This document shows, piece by piece, positions 28,405 through 38,041 of a stretch of 64,000 nt of DNA. The position numbers and the translations under genes were made by a program. The stretch comes from Turneriella sp. Its GTDB lineage: Bacteria; Spirochaetota; Leptospiria; Turneriellales; Turneriellaceae. The stretch is from positions 143,589 through 207,588 of the forward strand of contig JABARV010000005.1 of NCBI GenBank assembly GCA_019186965.1, in the 5' to 3' direction. A model generated the notes under the pieces. It was not told the DNA's origin and made no database searches. It saw only the letters and a program-made list of their open reading frames with translations. The first letter of the stretch is position 1; each line of letters opens with the position of its first letter.

Positions 28405-31017
28405 ATGGAAGGAAACACCGCGCTAAGCCTCGAAAGAGACGTTGAATTTTTACATGCCCTCTTTGAAGAGATACTTGTCGAAAGCGAAGGTGAAGCGTTT
28501 GCACGCACCGTTAAAGAAATTCTTAAACTTTCACGCGCATACCGCGAAAAAAAAAGTGAAAAAGAATTTCAAGATTTAATCCACCTTGTCGAAGCAACGC
28601 CGCTTAACGACGCTGAAAAATTAACGCGTGCTTTAACTGTATACCTTACCCTTGTCAACATTGCTGAAGAACACCACAAAGTACGGCTTACACGGCGCGA
28701 GAAAGAAGGCGCAACAGCAAAAACCTTTGACGCTCTTTTAGCTGCGCAAGTAACTCCCGACGCGCTTTACGACGCTGTTATCAACTTGCGCATCGAGCTT
28801 GTGCTTACCGCACACCCTACAGAAATTATGCGGCGGGGACTTCTCCAAAAATATACCAACATTTCACTTGCGCTACAAATCCGCGATTACGCAGATGTTC
28901 CGCCTTTAGATAGAAAATTTAACGAAGAGGCAATTTGCCGTGAAATCTACGGAATTTGGGAAACAGACGCTATCCGCAAAAAACAACCACGCGCTACAGA
29001 CGAAGCATACGGCGGGCTTTTAATTTTTGAACAAACGCTTTGGAACGAAATGCCGCGTTACTTACGCGAACTTTCGCTTGCGCTTAAAGAACGTACAGGA
29101 AAGCCGCTTCCGCTTACTGCAACCCCCATCCGTTTTGCCTCGTGGATGGGGGGAGATAGAGACGGGAATCCCAATGTTACACACTCTGTTACAAGGCGCT
29201 CTGTACATTTGGCGCAATGGATGGCGGCAGTGCTGTACGAAAGGGAAATCGACAAGTTACGCTTTGAACTTTCTATGAGCGGCGCAAGTAGTGCGTTTTT
29301 ATCGCTTACAAACAATGCACACGAGCCCTACCGTGTTTATTTGAAAAAGACCCTCTCTAAAATGGCATCAACGCGTACTCGCCTCGAAGAATTACTCGAA
29401 AAAGGTACAACGCATATTACCGAGTACTACCGCGATACGCAAGAACTTATAGACGAATTAGTTTTAGTCTACGACTCTCTTGTCCAAACAAATATGGAGG
29501 CGATTGCCGATGGCCGCCTATCTGACTTACTACGCCGCTTGGCTGTTTTTGGTCTATCGCTAGTTACGCTCGACATCCGCCAAGAGTCTTCACGGCATGT
29601 ACTTGCAATAGAAGAAATTACACAAGCGTTAGGAATTTCTTCGTACAAAGAAATGAGCGAAGAAGAAAGGATTGATTTTTTGTGTACAGAGTTAAAAAAT
29701 CCACGGCCACTTGTTCCCCCCGATGCAGAGTTTTCTCCCGAATGCCGTGAAATTTTAGACACATACCATGCGCTTTCCGAGATTCGTACAGAATCTCTTG
29801 GGGCATACGTTATTTCGATGGCAAAAAGTGCATCGGATATTTTGTTGGTACACCTCCTCCAAAAGGTGGGGGGGCGCAAGAAGCACTTGCGCGTAGTTCC
29901 GCTTTTTGAAACCATTACCGATTTAAAAAATGCACCGCGCGTTCTTGAAACGCTTTTCCAAATTCCCGAATACTTATCCCTTATCCAAAGCAAACAAGAG
30001 ATAATGGTTGGCTATTCGGATAGCGCAAAAGACTCGGGAATTTTAACTGCTGCATGGAATTTGTACCGTGCGCAAGAGGCAATCGTTGAGGTTTGCAAAA
30101 AAGCCAAAATCGAAGTTACGCTCTTCCACGGACGCGGGGGCTCTATCGGGCGCGGGGGTGGCCCAACGCACTTGGGAATTTTATCACAGCCCCCCGGCTC
30201 CATAGCTGGCCGCATCCGCGTTACCGAACAAGGAGAAATGATCCAAGCAAAATTTGCCTTGCCCAGCGTCGCACGCCGTACACTCGAAATTTATTCCGCT
30301 GCGGTGCTTACTGCAACACTACTTCCCGCGCCGAAAGCGCCTAAAGAATTTCGAGACGCAATGGATGTGCTCGCAGAAAAAAGCGCTTCTTCGTACAGGG
30401 AGATTGTCTACGAGAATGCAGAATTTATTGATTTTTTTCAAACAGTAACTCCCGTAAAAGAACTCTCACACCTTAACATGAGTTCGCGTCCTGTTAAACG
30501 TGGCACAGGGGGGTTAGAAAGCTTACGCGCAATTCCATGGAATTTTGCTTGGACACAGACACGCACCTTACTTCCCTCGTGGTTAGGCGTTGGGTACGCA
30601 ATTAGTACCTTCAAGAACAAAGAGTTATTACACACAATGCGCAGAGAATGGTATTTTTTTCGTGCGTTTATCGACCTAATAGAGATGGTACTTACCAAAA
30701 CCGATATGCGGATTGCACTTTATTACGCAGAAGTTTTGAGCGCTTTCAAAGACACCAAAGTGCAAAAGGCGATTTACACACAACTCGATGAAACACGCAA
30801 ACAAATTTTAAGTCTTTCGGAAAGTACAACGCTAATGGCATACGATTCCAACTTGCAGCGTGAAATCGACGATCGCTCGTTATGGTTAAATCCGCTTAAT
30901 GTTTTACAGGTGTTCTTTTTAAAGGCATTACGTAATAACCCTGAAGACGAGGTACTCCGGCGTAGATTGCTATTAACCATCAACGGTATCGCAGCAGGCT
31001 TAAAAAACACAGGATAA
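28405..31017 (+). CDS. ppc: Phosphoenolpyruvate carboxylase
   Basis: An 870-residue enzyme that carboxylates PEP to oxaloacetate to refill the TCA cycle. Catalytic motifs are clear: LTAHPTEIMRRG with the essential histidine near residue 137, GGDRDGNPNVT, GYSDSAKDSG, FHGRGGSIGRGGGPTH, and GGLESLRAIPW. The C-terminal NTG ending, where Asn-Thr-Gly is the family rule for effector binding, is present. The start is the ATG at 28405; a nearby ATG at 28400 is out of frame. It follows ccmF by 12 bases. Confidence 0.97.
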   Translation: MEGNTALSLERDVEFLHALFEEILVESEGEAFARTVKEILKLSRAYREKKSEKEFQDLIHLVEATPLNDAEKLTRALTVYLTLVNIAEEHHKVRLTRREKEGATAKTFDALLAAQVTPDALYDAVINLRIELVLTAHPTEIMRRGLLQKYTNISLALQIRDYADVPPLDRKFNEEAICREIYGIWETDAIRKKQPRATDEAYGGLLIFEQTLWNEMPRYLRELSLALKERTGKPLPLTATPIRFASWMGGDRDGNPNVTHSVTRRSVHLAQWMAAVLYEREIDKLRFELSMSGASSAFLSLTNNAHEPYRVYLKKTLSKMASTRTRLEELLEKGTTHITEYYRDTQELIDELVLVYDSLVQTNMEAIADGRLSDLLRRLAVFGLSLVTLDIRQESSRHVLAIEEITQALGISSYKEMSEEERIDFLCTELKNPRPLVPPDAEFSPECREILDTYHALSEIRTESLGAYVISMAKSASDILLVHLLQKVGGRKKHLRVVPLFETITDLKNAPRVLETLFQIPEYLSLIQSKQEIMVGYSDSAKDSGILTAAWNLYRAQEAIVEVCKKAKIEVTLFHGRGGSIGRGGGPTHLGILSQPPGSIAGRIRVTEQGEMIQAKFALPSVARRTLEIYSAAVLTATLLPAPKAPKEFRDAMDVLAEKSASSYREIVYENAEFIDFFQTVTPVKELSHLNMSSRPVKRGTGGLESLRAIPWNFAWTQTRTLLPSWLGVGYAISTFKNKELLHTMRREWYFFRAFIDLIEMVLTKTDMRIALYYAEVLSAFKDTKVQKAIYTQLDETRKQILSLSESTTLMAYDSNLQREIDDRSLWLNPLNVLQVFFLKALRNNPEDEVLRRRLLLTINGIAAGLKNTG

Positions 31018-31066
31018 AAACATTTTTCGCTTTATGCCATAATTCCAAAAAGTAGCATAGTCTATA

Positions 31067-31816
31067 ATGAAGCTCAAACTAAAAATCTGGCGCCAAAACG
31101 ATAATAAATCCAAAGGCTCTTTTAAAAACTACCAAGTCGACAACGTAAACGAGCACATGTCGTTTCTCGAAATGCTCGATGTTTTAAACGAAGATTTAAC
31201 GCATAAAGGCGACGAACCGATTGCGTTTAGCCACGACTGCCGCGAAGGTATTTGTGGTTCGTGCGCAATGGTCATTAACGGCCATCCCCACGGGCCAGAG
31301 CACGGTACAGCAACTTGCCAACTCCACATGCGCAAGTTCAAAGATGGCCAAGCGGTAACAATTGAGCCTCTACGTGCAAAAGCGTTCCCTGTACTCAAAG
31401 ATTTAGTCGTCGATCGCTCTGCGTTCGATCGTGTCCAACAAGCAGGCGGATATATCACCGTCAGCACTGGCTCTGCTCCTGAAGCAAACTTAACACCTGT
31501 TCCCAAAGCGGTTGCAGACGAGGCTTTTCTTGCTGCACAGTGCATTGGCTGCGGCGCGTGCGTTGCCGCATGTAAAAATGCGTCGGCAATGCTTTTTGTT
31601 GCTGCAAAAGTATCGCATTTATCCCTTATGCCACAAGGTGACGCAGAGCGTGCCGAGCGCGTTCGTAAAATGGTTAAAGCAATGGACGACGAAGGCTTTG
31701 GTAACTGCACCAACACAGGCGCGTGCGAGGCGGAGTGCCCTAAAGAAATTTCAATTAGCCACATTGCACGTATGAACCGCGAATTTCTAAGCGCAACAGC
31801 AATTAGCGAACACTAA
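31067..31816 (+). CDS. sdhB: Succinate dehydrogenase/fumarate reductase iron-sulfur subunit
   Basis: A 249-residue SdhB/FrdB subunit with a 2Fe-2S domain ([17 protein letters not shown], then C in TATCQLHM) and C-terminal cluster ligands [13 protein letters not shown] and [15 protein letters not shown]. It passes electrons between the flavoprotein and the membrane quinone site. The form with [14 protein letters not shown] and the GACEAECPK ending is the Bacteroides/epsilon-type (non-classical) branch. The genes sdhA and sdhC that normally accompany it are not beside it: ppc precedes and a cyclophilin gene follows. Confidence 0.92.
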   Translation: MKLKLKIWRQNDNKSKGSFKNYQVDNVNEHMSFLEMLDVLNEDLTHKGDEPIAFSHDCREGICGSCAMVINGHPHGPEHGTATCQLHMRKFKDGQAVTIEPLRAKAFPVLKDLVVDRSAFDRVQQAGGYITVSTGSAPEANLTPVPKAVADEAFLAAQCIGCGACVAACKNASAMLFVAAKVSHLSLMPQGDAERAERVRKMVKAMDDEGFGNCTNTGACEAECPKEISISHIARMNREFLSATAISEH

Positions 31817-31839
31817 AAAGCTATAACCAAATTAAATAT

Positions 31840-32706
31840 ATGAAAACAAAAACAATGCTACTTGTCGTGTCTTGTATGGCCACTTTTGCCTCCGCATGCG
31901 ACAAAACTCCAAAAAACAAGGCGGCAGCAATGCAAAATGTAAAAAGCGAAATGAAGCGTGCAGCAAACCCCATCGCAATCCTCGAAACATCGATGGGGAC
32001 CATCACAGTTGAGCTTTACCAACATGCAGCTCCTAAAACTGTAGAAAATTTTATCGCCCTTGCGCGTGGAGATAAAGAATTTACCGACACCGATGGAGAG
32101 AAAGTAAAGCGTCCCTACTTTAACGGGCTTATTTTCCATCGCGTAATTCCCAACTTTATGATCCAAGGAGGAGACATTAAAGGCGACGGAACAGGCGGCC
32201 CTGGGTACCATTTTGCCGATGAGATAAACGCGAAGGCGTTAGGGCTAGACAAAATTAAAGTCTCTGCAGCGCCCATGGCGCAAAACGAAATTGCTCAGGT
32301 TGTACGTAACGAAATTTTTAAAAAGCTCAACATTAAGAGCCAAGAAGATTTAAACAAAAAAATGGCGCAGGTACAAGCCCTTTTTAAAGAAGAACAAAAA
32401 AAGTGGAGTGACAAATCCCTCGAAGAACTCTACACAGCGCGTGGTATTACGTATACCCCTAACTTAGAGTCCGAGTCTAATACGAAAGGCTCGCTCTCGA
32501 TGGCGAACGCAGGCCCCAATACCAACGGAAGCCAATTTTTCATTAACGTTGTCAATAACACATACCTCGACGGCAAGCATACCGTTTTTGGCCGTGTTTT
32601 AGCAGGAATCGAGGTCGCCGAAAAAATCACGCAAGTTGAGCGTGACCAAAGCGACTGTCCAGAAACTCCAGTAAAACTTAAAAAAGTAACCATCTTAGAA
32701 AATTGA
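31840..32706 (+). CDS. Cyclophilin-type peptidyl-prolyl isomerase, exported
   Basis: A 288-residue proline isomerase with a signal peptide ending ASAC (possible lipidation at Cys20). Cyclophilin motifs are visible: VENFIALARGD, GLIFHRVIPNFMIQGGDIKGDGTGGPGYHFADEI with the catalytic Arg, then SMANAGPNTNGSQFFI and YLDGKHTVFGRV. About 75 residues (roughly 127-205, rich in Lys, Glu and Gln) are inserted between the two halves. It should act on periplasmic or outer-membrane proteins. Its stop overlaps the argC TTG start. Confidence 0.92.
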   Translation: MKTKTMLLVVSCMATFASACDKTPKNKAAAMQNVKSEMKRAANPIAILETSMGTITVELYQHAAPKTVENFIALARGDKEFTDTDGEKVKRPYFNGLIFHRVIPNFMIQGGDIKGDGTGGPGYHFADEINAKALGLDKIKVSAAPMAQNEIAQVVRNEIFKKLNIKSQEDLNKKMAQVQALFKEEQKKWSDKSLEELYTARGITYTPNLESESNTKGSLSMANAGPNTNGSQFFINVVNNTYLDGKHTVFGRVLAGIEVAEKITQVERDQSDCPETPVKLKKVTILEN

Positions 32707-33740
32707 CAAATTTGATTCGTGTAGGTATTCTGGGCGCGGGTGGCTTTACAGGCCAGGAGCTATTGCGCCTTTTCGCCCGCCATCGACAGGTCGATGTCGT
32801 TTATGCAACCTCTTCCGAATACGCGGGAAAAAGTATCGCCGAAGCTTTTCCCTCGCTCTTGAACGAGAAATATAAAAGGCTCTCTTTCTCGGGGCACCCA
32901 AAATCTATTAGCGACACTCCCCAAATGGACGCGGTGTTTCTTGCAACGCCAGACGATGTTTCGCTTAAATGGGCGCCAGAATTTTTGAAAGCGGGCGTTA
33001 AAGTCATCGACATTTCGGGAGCTTTTCGGCTTAAAGATCCATCCGCATTTTTGGAATTTTACGGTTTGGAACATACAGAACCCAGAGCTTTAGAAAATGC
33101 AGTGTACGGATTAACCGAAGCACACCGTGAAAAAATTAAGAGTGCATCTTTAGTTGCAAACCCCGGTTGCTACCCAACCGCAGCAACACTACCCCTTTGG
33201 GTATACCGCGACCTTATAGATTTCACAAAGCCTATAATTATCGACGCGAAAAGTGGAACTTCTGGGGCCGGTGGACGCAAAGAAAAAGATGGGCTTGGCT
33301 ACTCGACAGTCTATGAAAATTTTCGTAGCTATAAAAGCGCAAAGCACCAACACGCGCCCGAAATTGCACAAGAAGTAAATACCCTTACAGGCCAAAACGC
33401 CGCAGTCAGATTTACTCCGCACCTTTTACCAATGTACAGAGGTATTTTATCCTCGACGTATGTTTTTCCAAAAGCGGGTATAAATAATGCAGATTTTGTA
33501 AAGGCTGCACGCTCTGTAGCGTACGAACCCTTTTTGCGTTACCGTGAAAACGTCGACGCAGTTGAACTTAAGCACGTGCAGCATACAAACTATTGCGACT
33601 TTGCACACTACTTCGATGAAAAAAGTGGCGTCGTGCTTATTGTTTCTGCCATTGATAATTTAATGAAAGGTGCGGCAGGACAAGCGGTGCAAAACCTAAA
33701 CCTGATGTTTGGTTTTCCCGAAAATATGGGGGTTATGTAA
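32703..33740 (+). CDS. argC: N-acetyl-gamma-glutamyl-phosphate reductase
   Basis: A 345-residue NADPH-dependent enzyme of arginine synthesis. VGILGAGGFTGQELLRLFARH is the nucleotide loop, and SLVANPGCYPTAATLPL holds the catalytic cysteine. IIIDAKSGTSGAGGRKE and the histidine-bearing HQHAPEI and FTPHLLPMYRGI complete the site. It starts at TTG 32703 within TTGA overlapping the previous stop, so the two are translationally coupled. argF is at 7,370; the other arg genes are outside the window. Confidence 0.95.
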   Translation: MTNLIRVGILGAGGFTGQELLRLFARHRQVDVVYATSSEYAGKSIAEAFPSLLNEKYKRLSFSGHPKSISDTPQMDAVFLATPDDVSLKWAPEFLKAGVKVIDISGAFRLKDPSAFLEFYGLEHTEPRALENAVYGLTEAHREKIKSASLVANPGCYPTAATLPLWVYRDLIDFTKPIIIDAKSGTSGAGGRKEKDGLGYSTVYENFRSYKSAKHQHAPEIAQEVNTLTGQNAAVRFTPHLLPMYRGILSSTYVFPKAGINNADFVKAARSVAYEPFLRYRENVDAVELKHVQHTNYCDFAHYFDEKSGVVLIVSAIDNLMKGAAGQAVQNLNLMFGFPENMGVM

Positions 33741-33741
33741 A

Positions 33742-34263
33742 TTGGCAACTAAAGACCGTACAATAAAAACAGTATACCTCTTGCGCCACGCTAAGGCAGA
33801 AAACCAAGATACTAAAAAACCAGATTTCGAGCGAGCACTCATCGACAAAGGGGTACGCCACGCGCAAAAAATTGCAAAACTGGTTGAAACCTTCCGCTTT
33901 CCCCCCGAAGCAATTTATACCTCGTCGGCAATCCGTGCTCTTGAAACGGCCAAAATTTTTGCCTCGACGCTCAAATTAGAAAACAACTTCTATCCTAACG
34001 ATTTTTTTTATTCCGCACCCAAAGAAGGCTACCTACAAAAAATCCAAAATTTCCCAGACGAATTAGATAACATTCTTATAGTTGGCCATAACCCTGTACT
34101 CGAAGATTTACTCCCTTTGCTTACAGCGCGAGCGCCTTTCCACACCAAAATGCCAACGTGCGCTTTGGCGGCGGTACATTTCCACGTTTCGCTTTGGTCG
34201 GAAATTCGCCCCGCAACGGGAATTTTACGCCTGCTTATATTTCCAAAGCTCTTTGCTGATTAG
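33742..34263 (+). CDS. sixA: SixA-type phosphohistidine phosphatase
   Basis: A small histidine phosphatase of about 173 residues. The catalytic RHAKAE motif (TVYLLRHAKAE) and the second histidine in ILIVGHNPVLEDLL mark the family. SixA removes phosphate from phosphohistidine on signalling proteins. I choose the TTG at 33742, just after the argC stop and near GGGGG, rather than an upstream start at 33709 that would overlap argC by 32 bases. It is the third gene of the run with argC. Confidence 0.85.
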   Translation: MATKDRTIKTVYLLRHAKAENQDTKKPDFERALIDKGVRHAQKIAKLVETFRFPPEAIYTSSAIRALETAKIFASTLKLENNFYPNDFFYSAPKEGYLQKIQNFPDELDNILIVGHNPVLEDLLPLLTARAPFHTKMPTCALAAVHFHVSLWSEIRPATGILRLLIFPKLFAD

Positions 34264-34265
34264 CT

Positions 34266-34724
34266 TTACGTACGACCAACGATAACAACCGAATTCGCGA
34301 TAAAATCGTGCATCGCTTGTTTTTTGCTGCTGAACGCACAAAGGATATATCCGATAAGTAGTATGTAGCGGCTTAAAATTTTTGCAAAATACCGCTTTGT
34401 CGCTTCTTCAAAGGTGAGTGCGCGTTTATCAACATGGAAGACACGAACTCCTAAAGCAAGTTTTCCCAATGTCCCTTGCAAAGACGAACTTTCCATGAGC
34501 GCATAATAAATCCACGTGAGCCAAATATTCAAGATAAAAATTAATACGCCAAACACTCCATAAATAAGGATAAGGTTTGTTTTAACTTCAAAAAGGTATA
34601 AATTTGCGTAAAGGATGAGCGCTAACACCCCAAAAACAAACGTGCGGCATAACAAGAGGATAATTTGATCCAAAATTGCTGCAATTAGCCTACGCCAAAA
34701 GCCACCGTATACAGTTTCGCCCAT
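34266..34724 (-). CDS. RDD-family membrane protein
   Basis: A 152-residue RDD protein with three hydrophobic segments. The family's Arg and Asp residues are in GFWRRLIAAILDQIILLL and near GTLGKLALGVRVFHVDKRALTFEEATKRYF. RDD proteins have been linked to transport, but the role here is unknown. It converges on sixA with 2 bases between them and is divergent from polA. Confidence 0.85.
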   Translation of the reverse strand: MGETVYGGFWRRLIAAILDQIILLLCRTFVFGVLALILYANLYLFEVKTNLILIYGVFGVLIFILNIWLTWIYYALMESSSLQGTLGKLALGVRVFHVDKRALTFEEATKRYFAKILSRYILLIGYILCAFSSKKQAMHDFIANSVVIVGRT

Positions 34725-34817
34725 AGTTATTTATCGAAACAGAAGCCAATTTCTTTGACTGATTATTCTATAGCACATTTCACTTGCCGCCATGCCCAAA
34801 CACGACAAAAGTCACCC

Positions 34818-37727
34818 ATGCGCAAGGCGTCTTCTAAAAAAATATCCTCAAAAAAAGATACCAGCACAAAAAGCTCGAAATCCACCTTAATTTTAGTCGA
34901 TGGCCATGCGTTGGCATACCGTGCGCATTTTGCATTCGCAGGGCAAAACCTTTCCGACGAAAAAGGTAATCCGACAGAAACAACTTTCGGTTTTTATCGC
35001 ATGCTTGCACGCCTTTTAATAGACAGAAAACCTACGCACCTTGTACTTTGCTTTGATCCGGGGCGCGAACACAACCCCCGTTACGAAATTTTTAAAGACT
35101 ATAAAGCAAACCGTCCGCCAATGCCGCATTCTTTGCGCGAGCAAATAAACGACATCCAGACTATTGCGAAAGAACTTAACCTTCCCCCACTTATTATCGA
35201 AGGCGCAGAGGCAGACGACGCCATCGCAACTTTTGTTGAAAAATACCGTAACAAGTTTGACAAAATTGAAATTGCTTCGGGGGATAAAGACCTCTACAAC
35301 GTACTTTACGATAACGTGGTAATGCTCCGCTCGAAAATGGGCGTTACCGAAATGGAAGAAATCGACGCACAGTGGGTTAAGCGTAAATTTGGAATTTTAC
35401 GCACGGAGGTTCCAGACTATATGGCGCTCGTTGGGGATACCTCCGACAACATTCCAGGCGTTAAAGGCGTAGGCGAAAAAACTGCGGCAAAGCTTATTAA
35501 TGAATATAAAAATTTGGAAAATATTTACGCAAACCTTGAAAAAATAAAACCCGATGGCCTCAAGAAAAAACTTGAAGAAGGCCAAGAGATGGCATACCTC
35601 TCCAGAGACCTTGCAACGCTGCGTAAAGATATTGGTGTTGGTCTAACTAAAGACGAAATGGCAATGCGGATTAATCCCGAAAGTGTGCAAATTTTTAGAA
35701 ACCTTAAAATGCCTTCTGTTGCCACCGAATGGGAAAAGGTACTCCGTACTACTACAGGTTTACAAGAAGAAACAACAAGTGCCCCTTCAACCCCTATCCC
35801 ACAATTTTGTACACAATACACTATTTTAAAAAAAGTGAGCGATGTCGAAGCGTTTGTAAAAAAGATCGAGAACATCCAAGAAATTTGTATCGATACGGAA
35901 ACTACGGGACTTAACATCCACGATTCGCAAATTTTTGGAATCTCGATTGCATACTTTGATAAAAAAAATCTTAAAAGCGTTTATATTCCTCTGCCTTTTG
36001 CAGAGCCAAGCGCGTATCTTAACGCAGACTATGCCGATGTAGATAGAAGCGAAGATCTATTAGGCGCGATTAAACCCATTTTAGAAAATACAAAAATTTC
36101 CAAAATTGGGCAAAACATTAAATTTGACATTCAAGTCTTTCGCCGTGCAAAAATTGAGGTTGCTTTTTACAAAGACGATACAATGCTTTTATCGTATTTG
36201 CTCAACCCAAACATACGCCGCCACAATATGGACGACATGGCCGCAGACCATCTGCAGTACAAGACCACCACGTTTTCGGAACTTGTTGGTAAAGGAAAAG
36301 GCGCCCTACCTATTGGCGCAATTCCCCTAGATAAACTTGCTTTCTACGCTGCAGAAGACGCAGAAGTAACGTATGCACTCAAAGATACCTTGCTTCCCAA
36401 AGTAGAAAAAGTGGACCTTAAAAAGGTTTATGAAGAAATCGACGTACCTCTTGCAAAGGTCATCGCAGATATGGAGTACGACGGCGTATGCATTGACGTT
36501 CCGTACTTAAATAATTTATCTGCTGAATACAAAAAGAAAATACAAAAAGCAGAAAAAAAAATTTTTGAAATCGCCGGTGAAGAATTTAACGTAGCGTCAA
36601 CAAAACAACTCCAAGAAATCCTTTTCGACAAACTGCAAATAGAATCTTTGCGTAAAACAGATAAAGGGGCAAAATCTACCGACCAAAGTGTTTTAGAAGA
36701 GCTCAAGGACAGCCATCCCATTATTGAACCTATTTTGGAATACCGTTTTTACTCCAAACTCTTAAGTACGTACGCAGAAGCTTTGCCCACGTATGTTTCT
36801 AAAACAACGAAACGCGTACACACTTCGCTTTCACAGGTAACGGCAGCGACAGGACGGCTTTCGAGCTTAGACCCTAACTTGCAAAACATTCCCATTAAAG
36901 GCGAAGAAGGAGCAAAACTCCGCACAGCTTTTATTGCAGAAAAAGGCAAAAAGCTCTTAAGCCTCGATTATTCGCAAATCGAATTGCGAATTTTGGCGCA
37001 TTATAGCGAAGATAAAAATTTAATTTCTGCATACGAAAACAATGCAGACATACACGACCGCGCTGCGTATATGCTTTTTCGTTCACGGTTCGACACCCAA
37101 AAAAAGGCTTTCGATAAAGACACACGCGGTGTTGTATTCGAGGTAAACGAAGAAGAACTGAAAGAGATGAAAAAAGCGCCACACTTTGCCGATTTTCGTT
37201 CGCAAGCAAAGGTCCTTAATTTTTCAATTGTGTACGGCGTTACTGAATTTGGGCTAAGCCGTAACTTAAACATTTCACGGCAAGATGCAAAAGAGCTTAT
37301 CGAAAGCTATTTTACCGCTTTTCCCGGAATAAAAAAATATATGCTCCACGCTGTAGAGGAAGCGCGTAAAAAAGGTTACGCAGAAAATCTTTTTGGGAGG
37401 CGCCGTTTTATAACCGACCTTACCAACACCAACCGTTTTGTACGCGAAGGCGCAGAGCGCCTTGCAATCAACACCCCCATCCAAGGGACTGCGGCAGACC
37501 TTATCAAAAAAGCGATGATCGCGATCCAAAAGGAAATTCGACAGAGGAGACTACAATCGCGGATGGTTTTACAAATCCACGATGAGTTACTTTTTGAAGT
37601 TGAAAAGGGCGAAGAAGAAGCTCTTGAAAAACTGGCACGGCATGCAATGGAAAGCGCCGTTAAGCTTAAAGTTCCTCTTAAAACATCGGGTTCTTTGGGG
37701 ACTAACTGGAACGAATGCAAAGGCTAG
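34818..37727 (+). CDS. polA: DNA polymerase I
   Basis: A replication and repair polymerase with three active parts. The 5'-3' exonuclease domain (about 25-310) shows LILVDGHALAYRAHF and DTSDNIPGVKGVGEKTA. The 3'-5' proofreading domain (about 345-530) is intact, with DTETTGLNI, QNIKFD and YAAEDAEVTY. The polymerase (about 560 to the end) has LSLDYSQIELRILAHYS, SIVYGVTEFGLSR and QIHDELLFEV. I prefer the ATG at 34818 (969 aa), since a TTG at 34755 would add 21 residues unlike the family. The start is Lys/Ser-rich. Confidence 0.95.
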   Translation: MRKASSKKISSKKDTSTKSSKSTLILVDGHALAYRAHFAFAGQNLSDEKGNPTETTFGFYRMLARLLIDRKPTHLVLCFDPGREHNPRYEIFKDYKANRPPMPHSLREQINDIQTIAKELNLPPLIIEGAEADDAIATFVEKYRNKFDKIEIASGDKDLYNVLYDNVVMLRSKMGVTEMEEIDAQWVKRKFGILRTEVPDYMALVGDTSDNIPGVKGVGEKTAAKLINEYKNLENIYANLEKIKPDGLKKKLEEGQEMAYLSRDLATLRKDIGVGLTKDEMAMRINPESVQIFRNLKMPSVATEWEKVLRTTTGLQEETTSAPSTPIPQFCTQYTILKKVSDVEAFVKKIENIQEICIDTETTGLNIHDSQIFGISIAYFDKKNLKSVYIPLPFAEPSAYLNADYADVDRSEDLLGAIKPILENTKISKIGQNIKFDIQVFRRAKIEVAFYKDDTMLLSYLLNPNIRRHNMDDMAADHLQYKTTTFSELVGKGKGALPIGAIPLDKLAFYAAEDAEVTYALKDTLLPKVEKVDLKKVYEEIDVPLAKVIADMEYDGVCIDVPYLNNLSAEYKKKIQKAEKKIFEIAGEEFNVASTKQLQEILFDKLQIESLRKTDKGAKSTDQSVLEELKDSHPIIEPILEYRFYSKLLSTYAEALPTYVSKTTKRVHTSLSQVTAATGRLSSLDPNLQNIPIKGEEGAKLRTAFIAEKGKKLLSLDYSQIELRILAHYSEDKNLISAYENNADIHDRAAYMLFRSRFDTQKKAFDKDTRGVVFEVNEEELKEMKKAPHFADFRSQAKVLNFSIVYGVTEFGLSRNLNISRQDAKELIESYFTAFPGIKKYMLHAVEEARKKGYAENLFGRRRFITDLTNTNRFVREGAERLAINTPIQGTAADLIKKAMIAIQKEIRQRRLQSRMVLQIHDELLFEVEKGEEEALEKLARHAMESAVKLKVPLKTSGSLGTNWNECKG

Positions 37728-37746
37728 TTTTTAGCGTTTAAATTTT

Positions 37747-37820
37747 TGGGCACACCAGGACTTGAACCTGGGACCAACGGATTATGAGTCCGCCGCTCTA
37801 ACCAACTGAGCTATGTGCCC
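37747..37820 (-). tRNA. tRNA with CAU anticodon (tRNA-Ile2 or tRNA-Met)
   Basis: The minus strand folds as a full cloverleaf: 7-bp acceptor stem (GGGCACA with TGTGCCC), D-arm with AGCTCAGTTGGTTAGAGC, anticodon loop CTCATAA, and T-arm CAGGTTCAAGTCCTG. The discriminator base is A and CCA is not encoded. CAU could be elongator Met or lysidine-modified Ile2. The variable region TTGGTC and GGTTCAAGTCC resemble E. coli tRNA-Ile2, which I favour weakly. Confidence 0.93.
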
Positions 37821-37945
37821 TTGTGGCACATAGCATCCTCTAACCAACTGCGATGCGTCTTCGCATCTCCGTCTTCGGTGCTATGTGCCCTTGTGGCACA
37901 TAGCATCCTCTAACCAACTGCGATGCGTCTTCGGTGCTATGTGCC
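37820..37945. repeat. Tandem hairpin repeats derived from the tRNA 5' half
   Basis: Two copies with a 70-base period sit directly upstream (minus strand) of the tRNA. A 44-base block at 37820-37863 recurs exactly at 37890-37933. Each copy contains the tRNA's own GGGCACATAGC and AGTTGGTTAGAG, and closes as a hairpin with an 11-bp perfect stem (GGCACATAGCA at 37825-37835 with TGCTATGTGCC at 37879-37889; 37895-37905 with 37935-37945). Copy 1 has 14 more bases, caused by a duplicated GTCTTCG. Confidence 0.85.
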
Positions 37946-37949
37946 CTTC

Positions 37950-37977
37950 TTTTTTAAAGCCGAAGCATTTTAAAAAA
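37950..37977. terminator. A/T-rich hairpin flanking the tRNA repeat region
   Basis: Arms TTTTTTAAAGC and GCATTTTAAAAAA around a CGAA loop, with T- and A-runs outside, could act as a weak bidirectional terminator. It lies upstream of the tRNA transcript on the minus strand, near TTGACG, a possible -35 element. Confidence 0.3.
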
Positions 37978-38041
37978 AACTCAGCGCGTCAAGCGTGTAA
38001 CGTCTTTACACCCCACTTAAACCCTGCTTAAGGGCTTAGGT

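Noticed and set aside
37820..37945. Small CRISPR array beside the tRNA
   Set aside because: The copies are adjacent without unique spacers and consist of tRNA sequence plus its complement, so they are tRNA-derived tandem hairpins.
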